Origin: Ophioceras dolichostomum
Taxonomy: Eukaryota > Ascomycota > Sordariomycetes > Magnaporthales > Ophioceraceae
Reading direction: 5' to 3'
Length of the DNA stretch: 23,300 nt
NCBI GenBank assembly: GCA_003049485.1
Contig: PYST01000486.1
Span: 1 to 23,300 of the forward strand
Shown piece after piece: positions 9,697 through 20,100 of this stretch. Position numbers and translations under genes: made by a program. Numbering within the stretch: the stretch's first letter is position 1; each line of letters starts with the position of its first letter. The notes under the pieces were generated by a model. The model made no database searches, had not been told where the DNA came from, and was given only the letters and a program-made list of their open reading frames with translations.

Positions 9697-10707
9697 CTAG
9701 GCAGCAGTAGTAGCAGAGGCAGAATCACCCGAAGTCGGATACTTTGACTTCAGCCACTCCCTCATCTGCGCAAGCGCCCTCGCATCATGCTCCTCCGCCG
9801 ACCACACGTCCCTGATATCTCCCCACCTATACGTACAGTTACTAAGCATCGGCTTCCCGAACCCGCAGCAGGACCCGAAGTCGATCAGGACTGGGTCGCC
9901 GTCCACATCGACCATGACGTTGTCCGGGTTGAGGTCGTTGTGGGCTAGGCCCAGGGTGTGCAGGTAGTCCAAGGCGGACCCCAGCTTCGCTAAGAAGGCG
10001 TCGACGTCGTTGAGGTGCAACCCATGTTCGACGTGCTGGGCGAGGTCGCGCGGGTGCTTGTCGAGGACGATGCCCGTAACGCGGCCCCGACGTACGCGCA
10101 CGCCGTGGTAGCGGACGATGTTCGGGTGGGGCGGATGTTGCTTTGCAAGGAGCTCCATGATCGCCACCTCTTTCGCCATCACCTGGGCCAGGCTGTCCTT
10201 GTCGCTGCCGTCCTCCTCGTGGTTCTTCTTCGCCTCCGGATACAGCCCCAGCATCGGCCGTTTGATGTGCAGGAGGTCGACAAGGCCGTCCTCGCCCGCG
10301 TGCTGGGCCGCGACGGTCCAGTTCGCGTCGTCGGTGCCGCTAGGCAGGGGTGGGAAAATAGCGACGTCGGGCACGCGCTCGAGGGCAGAAGCGTACTCGT
10401 CTAGCGTAATGGCCTTCCTGGTCTTGGGCCGGTGGCCGTAGAAGACGACGTCGTCCCTTGTGAGGAAGTAGAAGGAGGTGTCGTAACCAGTTCCGTCGTC
10501 GGTCGGCTTCGCCACTTCAATCGAGCAGTATATGTCTGCTTTGGACTCGATCTTGGGAGGGCGGACCTCGGCCTCAAGGGAGCCGACGGAAGCGGGACCG
10601 ACAGTGGAGTCATGGCTTACAACGGGTGCCGGGGTGGGGCTGGACGCCCGGGCCGGACCTGGCTCCGGACCGTCATGGGATACATCGATCGGGGAAGTGC
10701 TGGACAT
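9697..10707 (-). CDS. Fungal Ser/Thr protein-kinase-like protein with short C-lobe
   Basis: Intronless gene for 336 residues. Residues 1-50 are Ser/Pro-rich and probably disordered. Residues about 56-120 form an N-terminal region often found in this fungal group. The kinase-like part runs from about 140: HIK with candidate ATP-contacting Lys149, EVAIMELLAKQ as the helix C candidate, PNIVRYHGV, the catalytic loop HNDLNPDNVM (His256, Asp258, Asn263), and LIDFGSC with Asp276. The catalytic loop has Asn where many kinases have Arg (HND instead of HRD). After the DFG only about 58 residues follow, with no APE motif or full set of C-lobe helices. It ends in an MREWLKSKYP-like helix. Other fungal proteins of this kind share this shortened C-lobe as I recall, so it may be a natural family form rather than a truncation. 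The ATG at 10707 has good context (CACA-ATG). Substrate and pathway are unknown. Confidence 0.86.
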   Translation of the reverse strand: MSSTSPIDVSHDGPEPGPARASSPTPAPVVSHDSTVGPASVGSLEAEVRPPKIESKADIYCSIEVAKPTDDGTGYDTSFYFLTRDDVVFYGHRPKTRKAITLDEYASALERVPDVAIFPPLPSGTDDANWTVAAQHAGEDGLVDLLHIKRPMLGLYPEAKKNHEEDGSDKDSLAQVMAKEVAIMELLAKQHPPHPNIVRYHGVRVRRGRVTGIVLDKHPRDLAQHVEHGLHLNDVDAFLAKLGSALDYLHTLGLAHNDLNPDNVMVDVDGDPVLIDFGSCCGFGKPMLSNCTYRWGDIRDVWSAEEHDARALAQMREWLKSKYPTSGDSASATTAA

Positions 10708-11972
10708 TGTGTCGACTGAGATTTGTTCAGAAAAGCAGGTGGGAAAGGGACTCTTCGCTGATGAGGAATTAGAAGCAGACTACACAGTTCTGGGGAGACA
10801 GCCCTCATATTTATACCTGGGAGACGGACTGTTGGTGAGGCTGTCGTGAGTCCTTGCTAGTCCCAAAAAGGAAACTTTGAAAATCGAACATCGAACATCG
10901 ATTGCGAAGCGGCACTCGACCACTTACATCGGAGCAAACGGGACGGCAAGAAATACAACAACCATAGACCGAATTCCATGCTGTGCTAGATCACCCTCGA
11001 CAGTCAACCTACCAATCAATCAACCAGGCAATACCGTGCTCAGGAAATTGACGTGGGTGTATGACAAGGAGCTATGGAGGGATGATGCTTCGAGTGAGGG
11101 TAAAACAGGGCGAAAACATCGTCCATCGCCATTTATGATTCATCCCCCACGCAGCGGATGATGATTCCAGTCTTCTCGCGCCACGGCCTCTTTCATCAAG
11201 TTTCTTTCTCAGTGGGGAAGAAAGTCATCTTGAGGCCTCTTTGTTCCATCTATGGCATGCAACCCAATCGCGACTGAGCGGCAGGCAACAGCATCATGAG
11301 CTCAATCCATCTGTCGAGGGTGCCTAGCAGCCGACGATTCTCAGCAACAAACAGCAGAGTGTCACATCTCTTTTTGTTTCCATTGAATCAACGGCGACAA
11401 ACGAACTCCTTGAAACCTCCTGGACCCCATCCACCCCAACCTTCCCATCTCACACAATGGATACTTATTCCCTTCCTTTCCCGTTTCCCTAATCCCTTTC
11501 GCTGCGGGTGATTCGCATTTCCTCAATAGCCATCTACTCCCACCCACGCATAAGCACCATCCCGCAATCCATCCTCAACCAACCACATGGGTATTTCCTG
11601 TTGCGGTATTCAAGTGATGCATGTTGCAGACACAATATGGCGCGGGATAGACACACCGTCTCTGGGTAGATATGCTGAAATGCTTTTGCTTTGCTTTGCT
11701 GCTCGAGGATAAGAAGGAAGGCAACGCAGACTACCTAAGTGAGGTAAGCTAAGGGGGGCAACGAAAAAGAAACGAAATGTTTCGTTCATTCGTAAGAAGA
11801 AAGGGGGCGTGTCAAAGTTTGATACAAATACATGAAAAGAAGAGGTGACAGAAGAGAAGTAGACGAGAAAAAGAAAAAATGGTCTCGCCATGACACACTG
11901 GTCAAGTCGGCGCCGTCCTGCAACAGCCCGACTATCACATCATGGACGATTCTTTTGGTGCGCGCGCTGCGT
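10708..11972. other. Intergenic: kinase promoter and CAP-gene 3' flank
   Basis: Upstream region of the kinase gene and downstream region of the CAP gene, both on the minus strand. No supported gene is visible. A (TTTGC)3-like stretch lies near 11684-11701. Open frames here lack motifs and coding bias. Confidence 0.6.
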
Positions 11973-13100
11973 CTAGGAGTCCGCCGTGATGGTCTGCCTG
12001 CCCTGCGGCTTGAGCACATTGGCGCCGTACTGGCCACCCATGTTGCCTGTCATTCCGGGTGAGGGATTTTGTCAGTCATCAACCCACGTTCCAGCAAGCC
12101 AAACAAGCAAGGCCGAGAAGGGGAGAGAGACGGGAAGACAGAGAGGCGTGTCTTACCTGCGGGGTAGTAGTTGCAGACGCTGAACCACGCTCCCATGGTG
12201 GCGAACATGGTGCCGGGCGGGCAGTAGTGGGCGTCGCAGCCGACCTGCTGGGTGCCGGCCCAGACGACCTGGCTGTAGTGGCCCCAGCCCTCGAAGTTCG
12301 AGAAGTCCGGGTTGTCCTGGCCGTAGGCGGAGCTGGGGTACAGGTTGATCTCGCCGTTGTACCACATGTTGGTGATGGCGCTGGCGATGGCCTTGTTAGC
12401 ACCCACCGCCTCGGCATCGCCGCTCGACGCCCACATGGCGATGTTCTGGCCGTAGCCGCCGCCGCCGGGAACCCTGTGTGGATTACATTGTATTAGCCAA
12501 AGGTTGCTCTTCATCCATCATCGACGAGTGGCTGGACGGAGGCCATGCGACTGGACAGGTAATGGGAAGGCCTAGGTTCGGTACTCACATGTCGTGCTCG
12601 AACTTGCACTTGGCCGCGGTCTCGGCAGCGTAGCTGGCGTACGCTGCGCCCCACGAGAGGGCGGGAGCGGAGTTGTTCTCGCGGTGGATGTTGTGGTGGT
12701 AGGTGGCAGTGCTGGCAAAATCACTAGGAGCGGCAGCAGCAACGACGGCCGCCTCCGACTTCTGCACCGTTTCCGTGGGCTGGGCCTGGGCCACGACAAC
12801 GACCTCGGTGGTGGGCTCAGGGGCAGGAGCAGGGGTCGGCGTCTCGTACACCACCTCCACGGTAGTCGAGGGAGGCGGCGGCGGCGGCGTCGAGCTAGTG
12901 GTGCTAGTGCTCTCGCTGCTGGTGCTGCTCGTGCTGGGGGTCGGCTGGTTCTGGCGGAACATCGACTTCAGGGCTCCCTCGGTCACCGTGACGTAGACGA
13001 CCTCCGTCTCGACGTGGGTGTGGACCTTGCGCTTGGCCAGGGGGCCGGCAGCCATCGCCAGCGCGGCGCTGGCGGCGATGAGGCAGACTGAGGCCTTCAT
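11973..13100 (-). CDS. Secreted CAP/SCP/PR-1-like protein (Pry-type)
   Basis: Extracellular protein of the CAP superfamily. Fungal members such as yeast Pry proteins bind and export sterols and lipids. Three exons are inferred: 12589-13100, 12157-12473 and 11973-12046, giving 300 residues. Donors are GTGAGT and GTAAGA; acceptors are ACAG and ACAG. The N-terminus is a signal peptide (about 1-18), followed by LAKR at 21-24, a likely Kex2 site. Residues about 50-125 are a Ser/Thr/Pro-rich linker, probably O-glycosylated. The CAP domain spans about 130-288: HNIHR (136-140), GYGQNIA, the CAP1 signature GHYSQVVWAGT (235-245) and the CAP2 signature FSVCNYYPAGN (268-278). Cysteines at 165, 250, 255 and 271 fit the usual disulfides. 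The short last exon completes the NMGGQYGANV end typical of fungal homologues. Whether this member binds sterol or acts in virulence cannot be read from sequence. The upstream interval is unusually long. Confidence 0.93.
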
Positions 13101-13181
13101 CTTGACTTGAGTTGGAGGATGAGAAATTGGTGTTTAACCAAAAAAAGAGGGAGAATTCTGCAGGACCTTGTAAGTAGGGTG

Positions 13182-13191
13182 TTCCTAGGAA
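13182..13191. promoter_or_regulatory. 10-bp palindrome upstream of the CAP gene
   Basis: TTCCTAGGAA is a perfect palindrome 82 bp upstream of the CAP start codon. It could be a protein-binding site or part of the 5' UTR. No known factor is assigned. Confidence 0.25.
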
Positions 13192-13518
13192 TCCAAAAAA
13201 GCGTAGAGGAAGCGAGTGTAAGAAGTGAAGCGTGGTGGTTTGCGAAGGTGAGGGTGTAGTAAGAAAAGTTCAACGAGTGTAGCGGTAACGAGCGTAGTGA
13301 GGAATGTAAAATGACTGTGAAGATGTTCGGCAGCTAGGAACGGGGTCGCGGAAACGAGAGGAAAGAGCCATTGGGCCCGAGATCGAGGTATGTACAAGGG
13401 AATGTGGAAGAGTGTCGATCTGGGCAGAGACGAGGGTTGAAATGCTTCCTGGCTTCCCCAGCAATGTCTGCGAGGTCTAGGCCTCCCTTTGTCCAAGGCG
13501 CCAAGACTGGACCTCCCC

Positions 13519-13559
13519 CCTTCCTTTTGTACTGTGCTCTGCCCAGCACAAAGGGAAGG
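13519..13559. repeat. Imperfect hairpin upstream of the CAP gene
   Basis: CCTTCCTTT at 13519-13527 can pair with AAGGGAAGG at 13551-13559 (one G-T). After a 5-nt bulge, TGTGCT at 13533-13538 pairs with AGCACA at 13545-13550 around a 6-nt loop. It lies about 420-460 bp upstream of the CAP start. Its function is unknown. Confidence 0.55.
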
Positions 13560-14363
13560 CTTTGTCTCAGATGGCCAAAGGGAAGCCACACTTGTTGGAC
13601 ATGGCAACCGACCGATGACAGCCAATGGCAACCCCAACTCATGACTTTTCCAGCACATGGGAGAAGCAAGGCATTGTCCCATCCGGGAGCCGATATCATC
13701 AGGGTTGGGGAACGGAATGGGAATAGACAGGACGGGAGGGAAGGTGCATCTCGGGTGAACAGTGAACAGTGATAGGTGGGATATGATCTGGAGGACGGGG
13801 ATCTCCATGGGGTGCGGCTTGGGTCTGTATGCCGGACGGCACCAAACCGGAACCGTGGGACATACCTTCTCTGATTTGAGCTGTTCGGGGAGTCTTGCTG
13901 TGGACAGGCTCGGGAAGTGATATTGGATGGGATGCTCCGTAGATCCGGTCTGGCAGGGACAGAGGCGGGCGAGAACGACGTTAAATATACACGTCGGAAT
14001 AGGAAGTCGTCTCTCAGAGGCGCAGGTCAGGTGTGAACAGCAGCACTGCTTGCTCTCGATCCGTCAAGGATGTGCGATGATGGATGGGATGGGTGAGAAC
14101 AGAACGAAAAGGTGTGGTTGAACAACAGCAAGACCAGTTGTCAGTCAGTCACGATGTTGTTGTTCGACCCAAAACAGACGACACACTCCTCCGAAAGGTC
14201 TAGACGCGCTGCGGGATATCTTCCGACTTTTGCCTTCCTGCTTCCTTCTTTCTGCAACCACACTCGTCTAGGGCGAGTGTCAAGTCCGAAGCTAAAGGAA
14301 AGACAGGGCGAGAGAAGCAGCCACAGAACACCGGATTCCGTCGGGTCTCACAGAGAGGCTTGG

Positions 14364-14375
14364 GTTCGATCGAAC
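14364..14375. repeat. 12-bp perfect palindrome
   Basis: GTTCGATCGAAC is self-complementary. It superficially recalls a tRNA B box but no tRNA fold surrounds it. Confidence 0.6.
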
Positions 14376-14842
14376 AAGGTTGAATGCCAGACGTGATGCC
14401 GAGCGGGGGGGGATGGATGGATCGTGATCGGGGGAGATCGCAAACCGGAGGAGGGTTACGAGGAAGAAACGAGTGACGAGATGGGTTGCAGTGCAGGTGC
14501 TTTCCCACGGTGATGGTGGTGATGGGGGACAAAAGGAGCGACTGGTTGCCGATGGAAGGCGGAAAAGAACGTGGGTTGCAAAGTTGGATTTGCAGAAGGT
14601 AAACAAACAAATGAACGTGGGTGAGGTCGGGAGAGTGACCGTCGTGGAGAGGTAAGGAAGGTGAGGGAAAGACCTGCCTGCACTGCTCGGGGAAGGAGAG
14701 ACGTGGAGGTGGTGAAGAAAACGGGATGGACGGAGGTGAAGATGTCGGAGCGGAGCCCAGCAGCTAAAAAGGACATTCAACGCTACGGAGCACCGACCAC
14801 GCCCCCAATTCCACCCCAGTTCTCCATTCCAGCAGCAATCGG

Positions 14843-14858
14843 GGCCCTTGCAAGGGCC
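14843..14858. repeat. 16-bp perfect palindrome
   Basis: GGCCCTTGCAAGGGCC reads the same on both strands with no spacer. A perfect palindrome this long is expected less than once by chance in a window of this size. It could bind a dimeric regulator. Confidence 0.7.
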
Positions 14859-15502
14859 TGTCGTACTGTTGCGATCTCACTTGTCTCTTGGTTCTTCTCG
14901 GCACCAATTTCGATTGCCTTTCATGGAAGCTGCCGAAGGCCAGGGGTGCGGATCAGGGGCGTATAATTAGCACCAAGACCCCTAATTTGGTTGGCTGCAC
15001 GTCAGTTGGGTCTTGGCCCCGCCGCTCATCACTGGTCGAATTGGTTCGAGTGAGGGGGTCGATGTAACATTCACACAGTCTTTTTCCACGCCGCCGGGAG
15101 GAGTGAAAGGGTGCTGAGAGCGGTGCCATGGCTCTTCTGCAATCTCCTCCTTTTTCTTTTCACGACGTTTTTAGCCCTGACATCACCGTTGGGGGAAGGC
15201 GAGCCGTAGCGCCATCGCTTCGATAAATCCAAGTCCGGCGACGCCACCTCGACGAAATCGAGCGGACCTATGAAATCCATACACGAGACTCGAGACTCGG
15301 ACGCTCCCCAGCCACGCGGGCCAGCATTGGCGAGAGGCGAGAGACATGGCGCTGGAGTGTCTGTAGCAGCTAGATATGGTCCATCTGAAGCGGGAGTCTC
15401 CCAGTCGGCACACGGCAGCACAAATTGACAACTCCAGGTATCCCCTCCTTCACTGTCGCTTCAGAGCCGTTCAATTACCGCTGCTCGACCGCTAACAAAC
15501 AA

Positions 15503-15676
15503 ATGGGCGCGATGACCCGCTGCTCTGATGACGACTCCTCCAACTACGGGTACCTGGTGGAGACGACGACCTTGAGCCTAACCTTCACCGGCGCCGGTCC
15601 GGTCCTTGTTGTTGAGGAACAGGCATCGCAGATCGTGTTGCCCAAGGCGTCCCTGCTCTTGTGTTCGTGCTACTGA
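15503..15676 (+). CDS. Possible small ORF with coding-like codon bias
   Basis: A 57-codon frame starting at an ATG in good context (AACAA-ATG) and ending in TGA at 15674-15676. By my count 47 of 57 sense codons end in G or C, well above the surrounding interval. The translation (MGAMTRCSDDDSSNYGYLVE at the start) has no motif I recognise. The opposite strand has an equally biased frame across part of the same bases, so the strand is not decided. It may be an exon of an unrecognised gene or chance. Confidence 0.15.
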   Translation: MGAMTRCSDDDSSNYGYLVETTTLSLTFTGAGPVLVVEEQASQIVLPKASLLLCSCY

Positions 15677-17111
15677 TATTGAATTTCGATTCGTTTCAAA
15701 ACACCGAATCTGCTCGTATTCTCGAGATAGGTAGATCTCCCGCCCTTTCCATATTGTTTATTCTTCCCATCGTCTCTCGCTTCTTCCTTCAGTTTCTTCA
15801 ATCTGTGCCCGCCCATCTCAGCAAACGAGTGAGGTTGGGGAATGCACAGAGTCACTTTTGAGCGGCGTGGGAGAGGATGGATCCCTGCAGCAAATCTGTC
15901 GCCTCAAGTCCTTTTTTTTTTCTTTCTGCAAGGTACAGGGCACGTCCCCCAACTCCCTAATCTGGAAAGGAAGGGCACAGGCGGCGTGAATTTGAAGGAG
16001 CGATAGGCTACACCTCCCTCCCCTGCTTTTTAGTTGTGGGGACCCCCAAGTCACCCTTCAACCAAACACAGGGCCAGATCGGGCACCTGAAACGTCTTTC
16101 ATTTCGCTCGAAGCCTTGTGCGCACTACCGATTGTTACTGTCCCACGACAACTCTTTTGGCACGGCGGCACGGCAACACCGTAGTCGATTTGACAGTGTT
16201 TGCAACTTCACTGCATTCTTTTTTCCTCTTCTCACCATCATCCACAAAACGTTCTAGGTTCTTCTTTTCCTGCTCCAGGGATTATTCACGATCCATGGCG
16301 GGGGAGAGGGTTCGCCATCACCAGCACCCACCACACCTGACAGAAGGAAGTTGTTGAGGGATATTCCTGGCGACAATCATCGCCGACGACCTCCGGAGGA
16401 TCATCAATTATTGACAAAAGACAGGAATTCCCCTCCTGAGAAATTACATAGTCCTGTTTCCACCTTCCCCCTAACACTGCTGGCAGGCCCAGATGCCTCA
16501 AGTGCCTCCCTCGTCGAGCCGAACAATGTCGTGTGATATGCAACGAATTATCAGAGATGAGCTTGATGCGGGGAGGGACGGGATGGTCATCTGATTGGTC
16601 AGAATGCCGGCGGCATGGGTTTTGGCTGTCCCGGCGCTCTCTCGGGGTGAGAGCACCACATAGCCAACCGGGACCGCCATTTCGGTCCTCCGAATCCACC
16701 CCGGCGGCAATGTCTCTCCCCTTTCCCTGCCTCGCAACCAAACTTCGCCTTGCCTGCAGCGTCTTTTGGAATACACACCGTCACCAAACTCGCCCCTTTA
16801 TCTACATTGATTTGCCGGGAGTTTTAATTCATCGGAAACTTCACCTTGCATCTTCTTCCTCTCCTTGCGTATCTAGTGTAGTGCTCATCAGTCGTTTCGG
16901 CATCTAGCAGAGGAAGTTCTCATCACTGCCATGCCATACTGTGAGAAAGCCTCCCGTGACGAATCAGACACGGAGACACACAAGCTCGGCAGCTTGTTGT
17001 CAGGAAGGACCGGGGGGCAAAGCGAGTACGGTTCCGTTTGCTGTACTTTTGTAAGGGAACAGCTCTGTTTGCCTTTGTGCATGGGACAGACTAGCTGGGT
17101 TTACTTACCTC

Positions 17112-17139
17112 CAGATAGTAGTCATCAGATAGTAGTCAT
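17112..17139. repeat. 14-bp tandem duplication
   Basis: CAGATAGTAGTCAT occurs twice head to tail (17112-17125 and 17126-17139) with no mismatch. It looks like a recent slippage duplication. Confidence 0.9.
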
Positions 17140-17340
17140 CGACTGTCTTTGCCTCGCGAGTGCGGACTTTGCACACCACCTGACTGCCCGGTTCTCGGGA
17201 AGTATGATCGATGAGTAAAGCCACTTCGGCTATCATCGCCACGATCAAGGTTTCTGGTGCGCTCCCTTGTTCCACCAAAGCCACAATGATCTCGAGACCC
17301 ACCAACAAGGGAGTAGGTAAAACACATCTAGTCAAGTAAA

Positions 17341-17350
17341 TAGGTACCTA
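17341..17350. repeat. TAGGTACCTA palindrome in a TACCTA-rich patch
   Basis: TAGGTACCTA is a perfect 10-bp palindrome followed by CTACCTACTTACTC, so the 5-mer ACCTA recurs within 25 bp. Similar CCTACCTAG words appear at 18880-18888 and 19171-19179. Confidence 0.6.
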
Positions 17351-18514
17351 CTACCTACTTACTCACTCCACGGCGTGTCCGGCGAGCTGCCACCATTCTA
17401 TATATGTGGTGTGCGACACAAGAAGTACAGAGGGATGAGAGATGAGACAATCAAAGCCTCCGCCGGACACTGGACAACGCGTCCCCGAATAAAAGCGTGT
17501 TGGCATTTCAATATAAGCTCGGCTCATAACTCGTCCTCCCTGAAGAAAGTCTCAGTCCTCCCCCCTGCCCTCCCTTTCGGCAGGTCGGGATTTTGTTGGC
17601 GTTGTTTCAAGGTCAGACAAAGTGATTAACAGAGCAGCACGACAGACTCCCTAAGCAGATCCCACCAATCCCAGCTCGGTCCCTTACATGTGCCTTTCGT
17701 TTTATTTCCCTGGATGGCTCTTGCCCCCGATAGAGATACGCATGCGGCTACTGCCAAACCGCCGATCGCTCTCAAAAGATTCGCCATATCTTCTCCTTGA
17801 TGCGGGCAGTTGGGAAATCACAAAATCCGGCCTAAACGGCGTGGTCATCCAACAGGAACTGCAAGTCGCCGCCTCTGACAAACATCTCGACGCACTCTAT
17901 TCACCCTGGTGTCTCGGTGGGAAATGACCAAAATTATGACTAGAATTTTCTATCCTTCCGAACTCAGAAGACGAGCCAACAAGCGAGACCTTCGCCAGTT
18001 AGGCGGAGGTTACGCTCCCTCCCCACGTGCCTGGTGGTAGCACAGGTAACTCATCAGAGAAGGGGGCAAGCAAGGAGGAGGGACGTGTGACAAACCCAAG
18101 CCAAACACCCCGCTTCACGGATAGATACATCTATACTCCTCTCCCGAACCCGCTAATCACACAGCCAGCGACCAAGGATGCTTCCCGTTCGACAACCGGA
18201 TCCGCCACCCCATGGAAAGAGGGCAAGTGTAGCGAGTTGGAGGGGGCCAGGCTAGCTGGCCGCACTGACTGGCTGGATGACCGGCAACGGGAAAGCACTT
18301 CTCTCGGGAAGGCTTTTTGGATGCCCCCACCACCAGTCTGGGATAGATTAGACCTGACCAACGCCGCTCCCGACACGGATCTCGACCGGCCGGAGTGACT
18401 GCTTCATGTGGCGCCTTGGCCGGCCGCATACCACCGGCCCGGTCGCACAGGCTCCTTCGAGCGGGAATCTGGCCGAGGCCGGTCGGTCGGCAGGTCAACT
18501 CGCGCTGTCAGATA

Positions 18515-18534
18515 TCACTCTCACTCTCACTCTC
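18515..18534. repeat. (TCACTC)3 microsatellite
   Basis: Three exact 6-bp units plus a partial fourth. Confidence 0.9.
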
Positions 18535-19926
18535 ATCCTGGATCGATGACTCCTCCTCCGACATTTCCCATGTTACCATGTGTGAGTGTTAGCGTTTTTC
18601 CAGGTTTATCCGAGGCGAGGGGGAGAGGCCCAGACCCACGCCTCTCTGAGTGTATTGTGTGACGACGAGGGGTGGGCGCAGCAGTTTGGTTGGTGCTTTG
18701 GTGGTAGTAGAAGTGGTAGTGACACAAACTAGATCGCTGCAGACGGGACAATCAGTGGCAAACCTCCGTTGTTTTCCATTTGTTCCTCCAGCTAGAGCCT
18801 GACGAACATGATCTGTCGGATCCGAAATACTACTACCTTCACACACAACTGTCAGCACACAGATATTGTCTACCTCCTGCCTACCTAGAGCCAAGCATCA
18901 CATGCCCAGCCCTGTCGATAAAAAGCAAGAGGATGGTGACGAGAAAGAAGGTTCAAAACAGGACTCGATCATCACCAGAGACAACACCACACAAACATAA
19001 CCCACGGGATCTAGCCTAGTGACCATGAGTATGCCCCGAACCAAACCACGCCAGGTCAGGCTAGGGCAAAACAGTTTCTTCAGTTCATCTGTCCACAAAC
19101 GACGCACACACAAACGTCTTGCTCCTCCCCTTCCCAGATATATCGGAGTGAGCACCTGCCTGCCTGGATGCCTACCTAGTGATGTCTCGTTCCTTCTCTG
19201 TCCGTAAGTGCCTACCAGTCCAGCCAGGTGAGTGTGGTGTGTCAACCAGTGCAAAGGATGAAACTTCTTCCGTCCGTCGTGTCGTCCCTACCCTTCGGCT
19301 ACACAAAAGAGTCCGGCCGGCCTCGCCGGTCATGGGTTCGGTCGGGGTGGGTTCGGTGATCTCGGTTGAATTCGGACCGGGAGGGGGGCACAGGACTCAG
19401 GAATATCTACCTGCACTGTTGGACACCACCTAGGCTCGAGCTAGGGTAGCGATCTGGGCGACGTTCCTTTCCGTCCACCGGCTGGCCCGATGTTGCCGTT
19501 CGCTGTTTGTGCTGCCGATGACTGATAGATAGTGATGATGACTGACTGTTCGTGATGACGAGTCAGAGACGACGACTGATCACGCCAGTGCGATGGAATG
19601 CGTTCGGCTCGATACCTTGTCAGTCTGTCGGTCGAACCGTGCCTGGCCAACCGCCTCACGGCCGTATGAACGACGGCGCAGCGTAGCTTAGTGGCTGACA
19701 TGAACAGAAAGTGGCTTGGCTGCTGCTTGAGTCCGTTTTGGTCAGGCCCGATGGCCACCAACCTCATGACGTATCTCGATAATGAAGCGAGATGAAAGTA
19801 AGAGCCCGGGATCTGGCTCGCTGGCCCAACCGATTTTGCGCTAAGAAAGTAAATGATGATGGCTGGTTGGCTGGCTGACCAAGCGATGGGGATACGGGTA
19901 TGATACGATGCGACGCGGTGCGCTGT

Positions 19927-19940
19927 ACACACACACACAC
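19927..19940. repeat. (AC)7 microsatellite
   Basis: Seven AC units in a row in the gene-free interval. Confidence 0.9.
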
Positions 19941-20060
19941 GGAATATCTCCTGCTCCTTTTCTCTCTGAGTGGCGAGGGTCAGGGATGAGGGAGAGATCG
20001 GTTATCGTCGCGCGATGTGATCTTAGAGGGAGGGGGCAGAGGGGCCGTTTGCCGTGCTTC

Positions 20061-20100
20061 CCAGCCAGCCAACGAGCCAGTAAGCCAGCCAGCCAGCAGC
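20061..20100. repeat. Degenerate CCAG tetranucleotide repeat
   Basis: CCAG/GCCA units recur through about 40 bp (CCAGCCAGCC, then GAGCCAG, then GCCAGCCAGCCAGCAGC), interrupted by short spacers. Confidence 0.8.

Noticed and set aside
12594..13091. 165-codon plus-strand frame opposite the CAP gene
   Set aside because: Shadow of the GC-rich first CAP exon. The product would be Gly/Arg/Leu low-complexity with no motif.
13185..13808. 207-codon open frame on the minus strand
   Set aside because: No motif or coding-type codon bias, and it covers the CAP gene's immediate promoter. It is best explained as a chance open frame.
19532..19583. Possible C/D-box snoRNA (TGATGA and CTGA words bounded by GTGAT and ATCAC)
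   Set aside because: The stretch is simple GATGA/CTGA-rich sequence where such words arise by chance. It is short and no guide region could be assigned.
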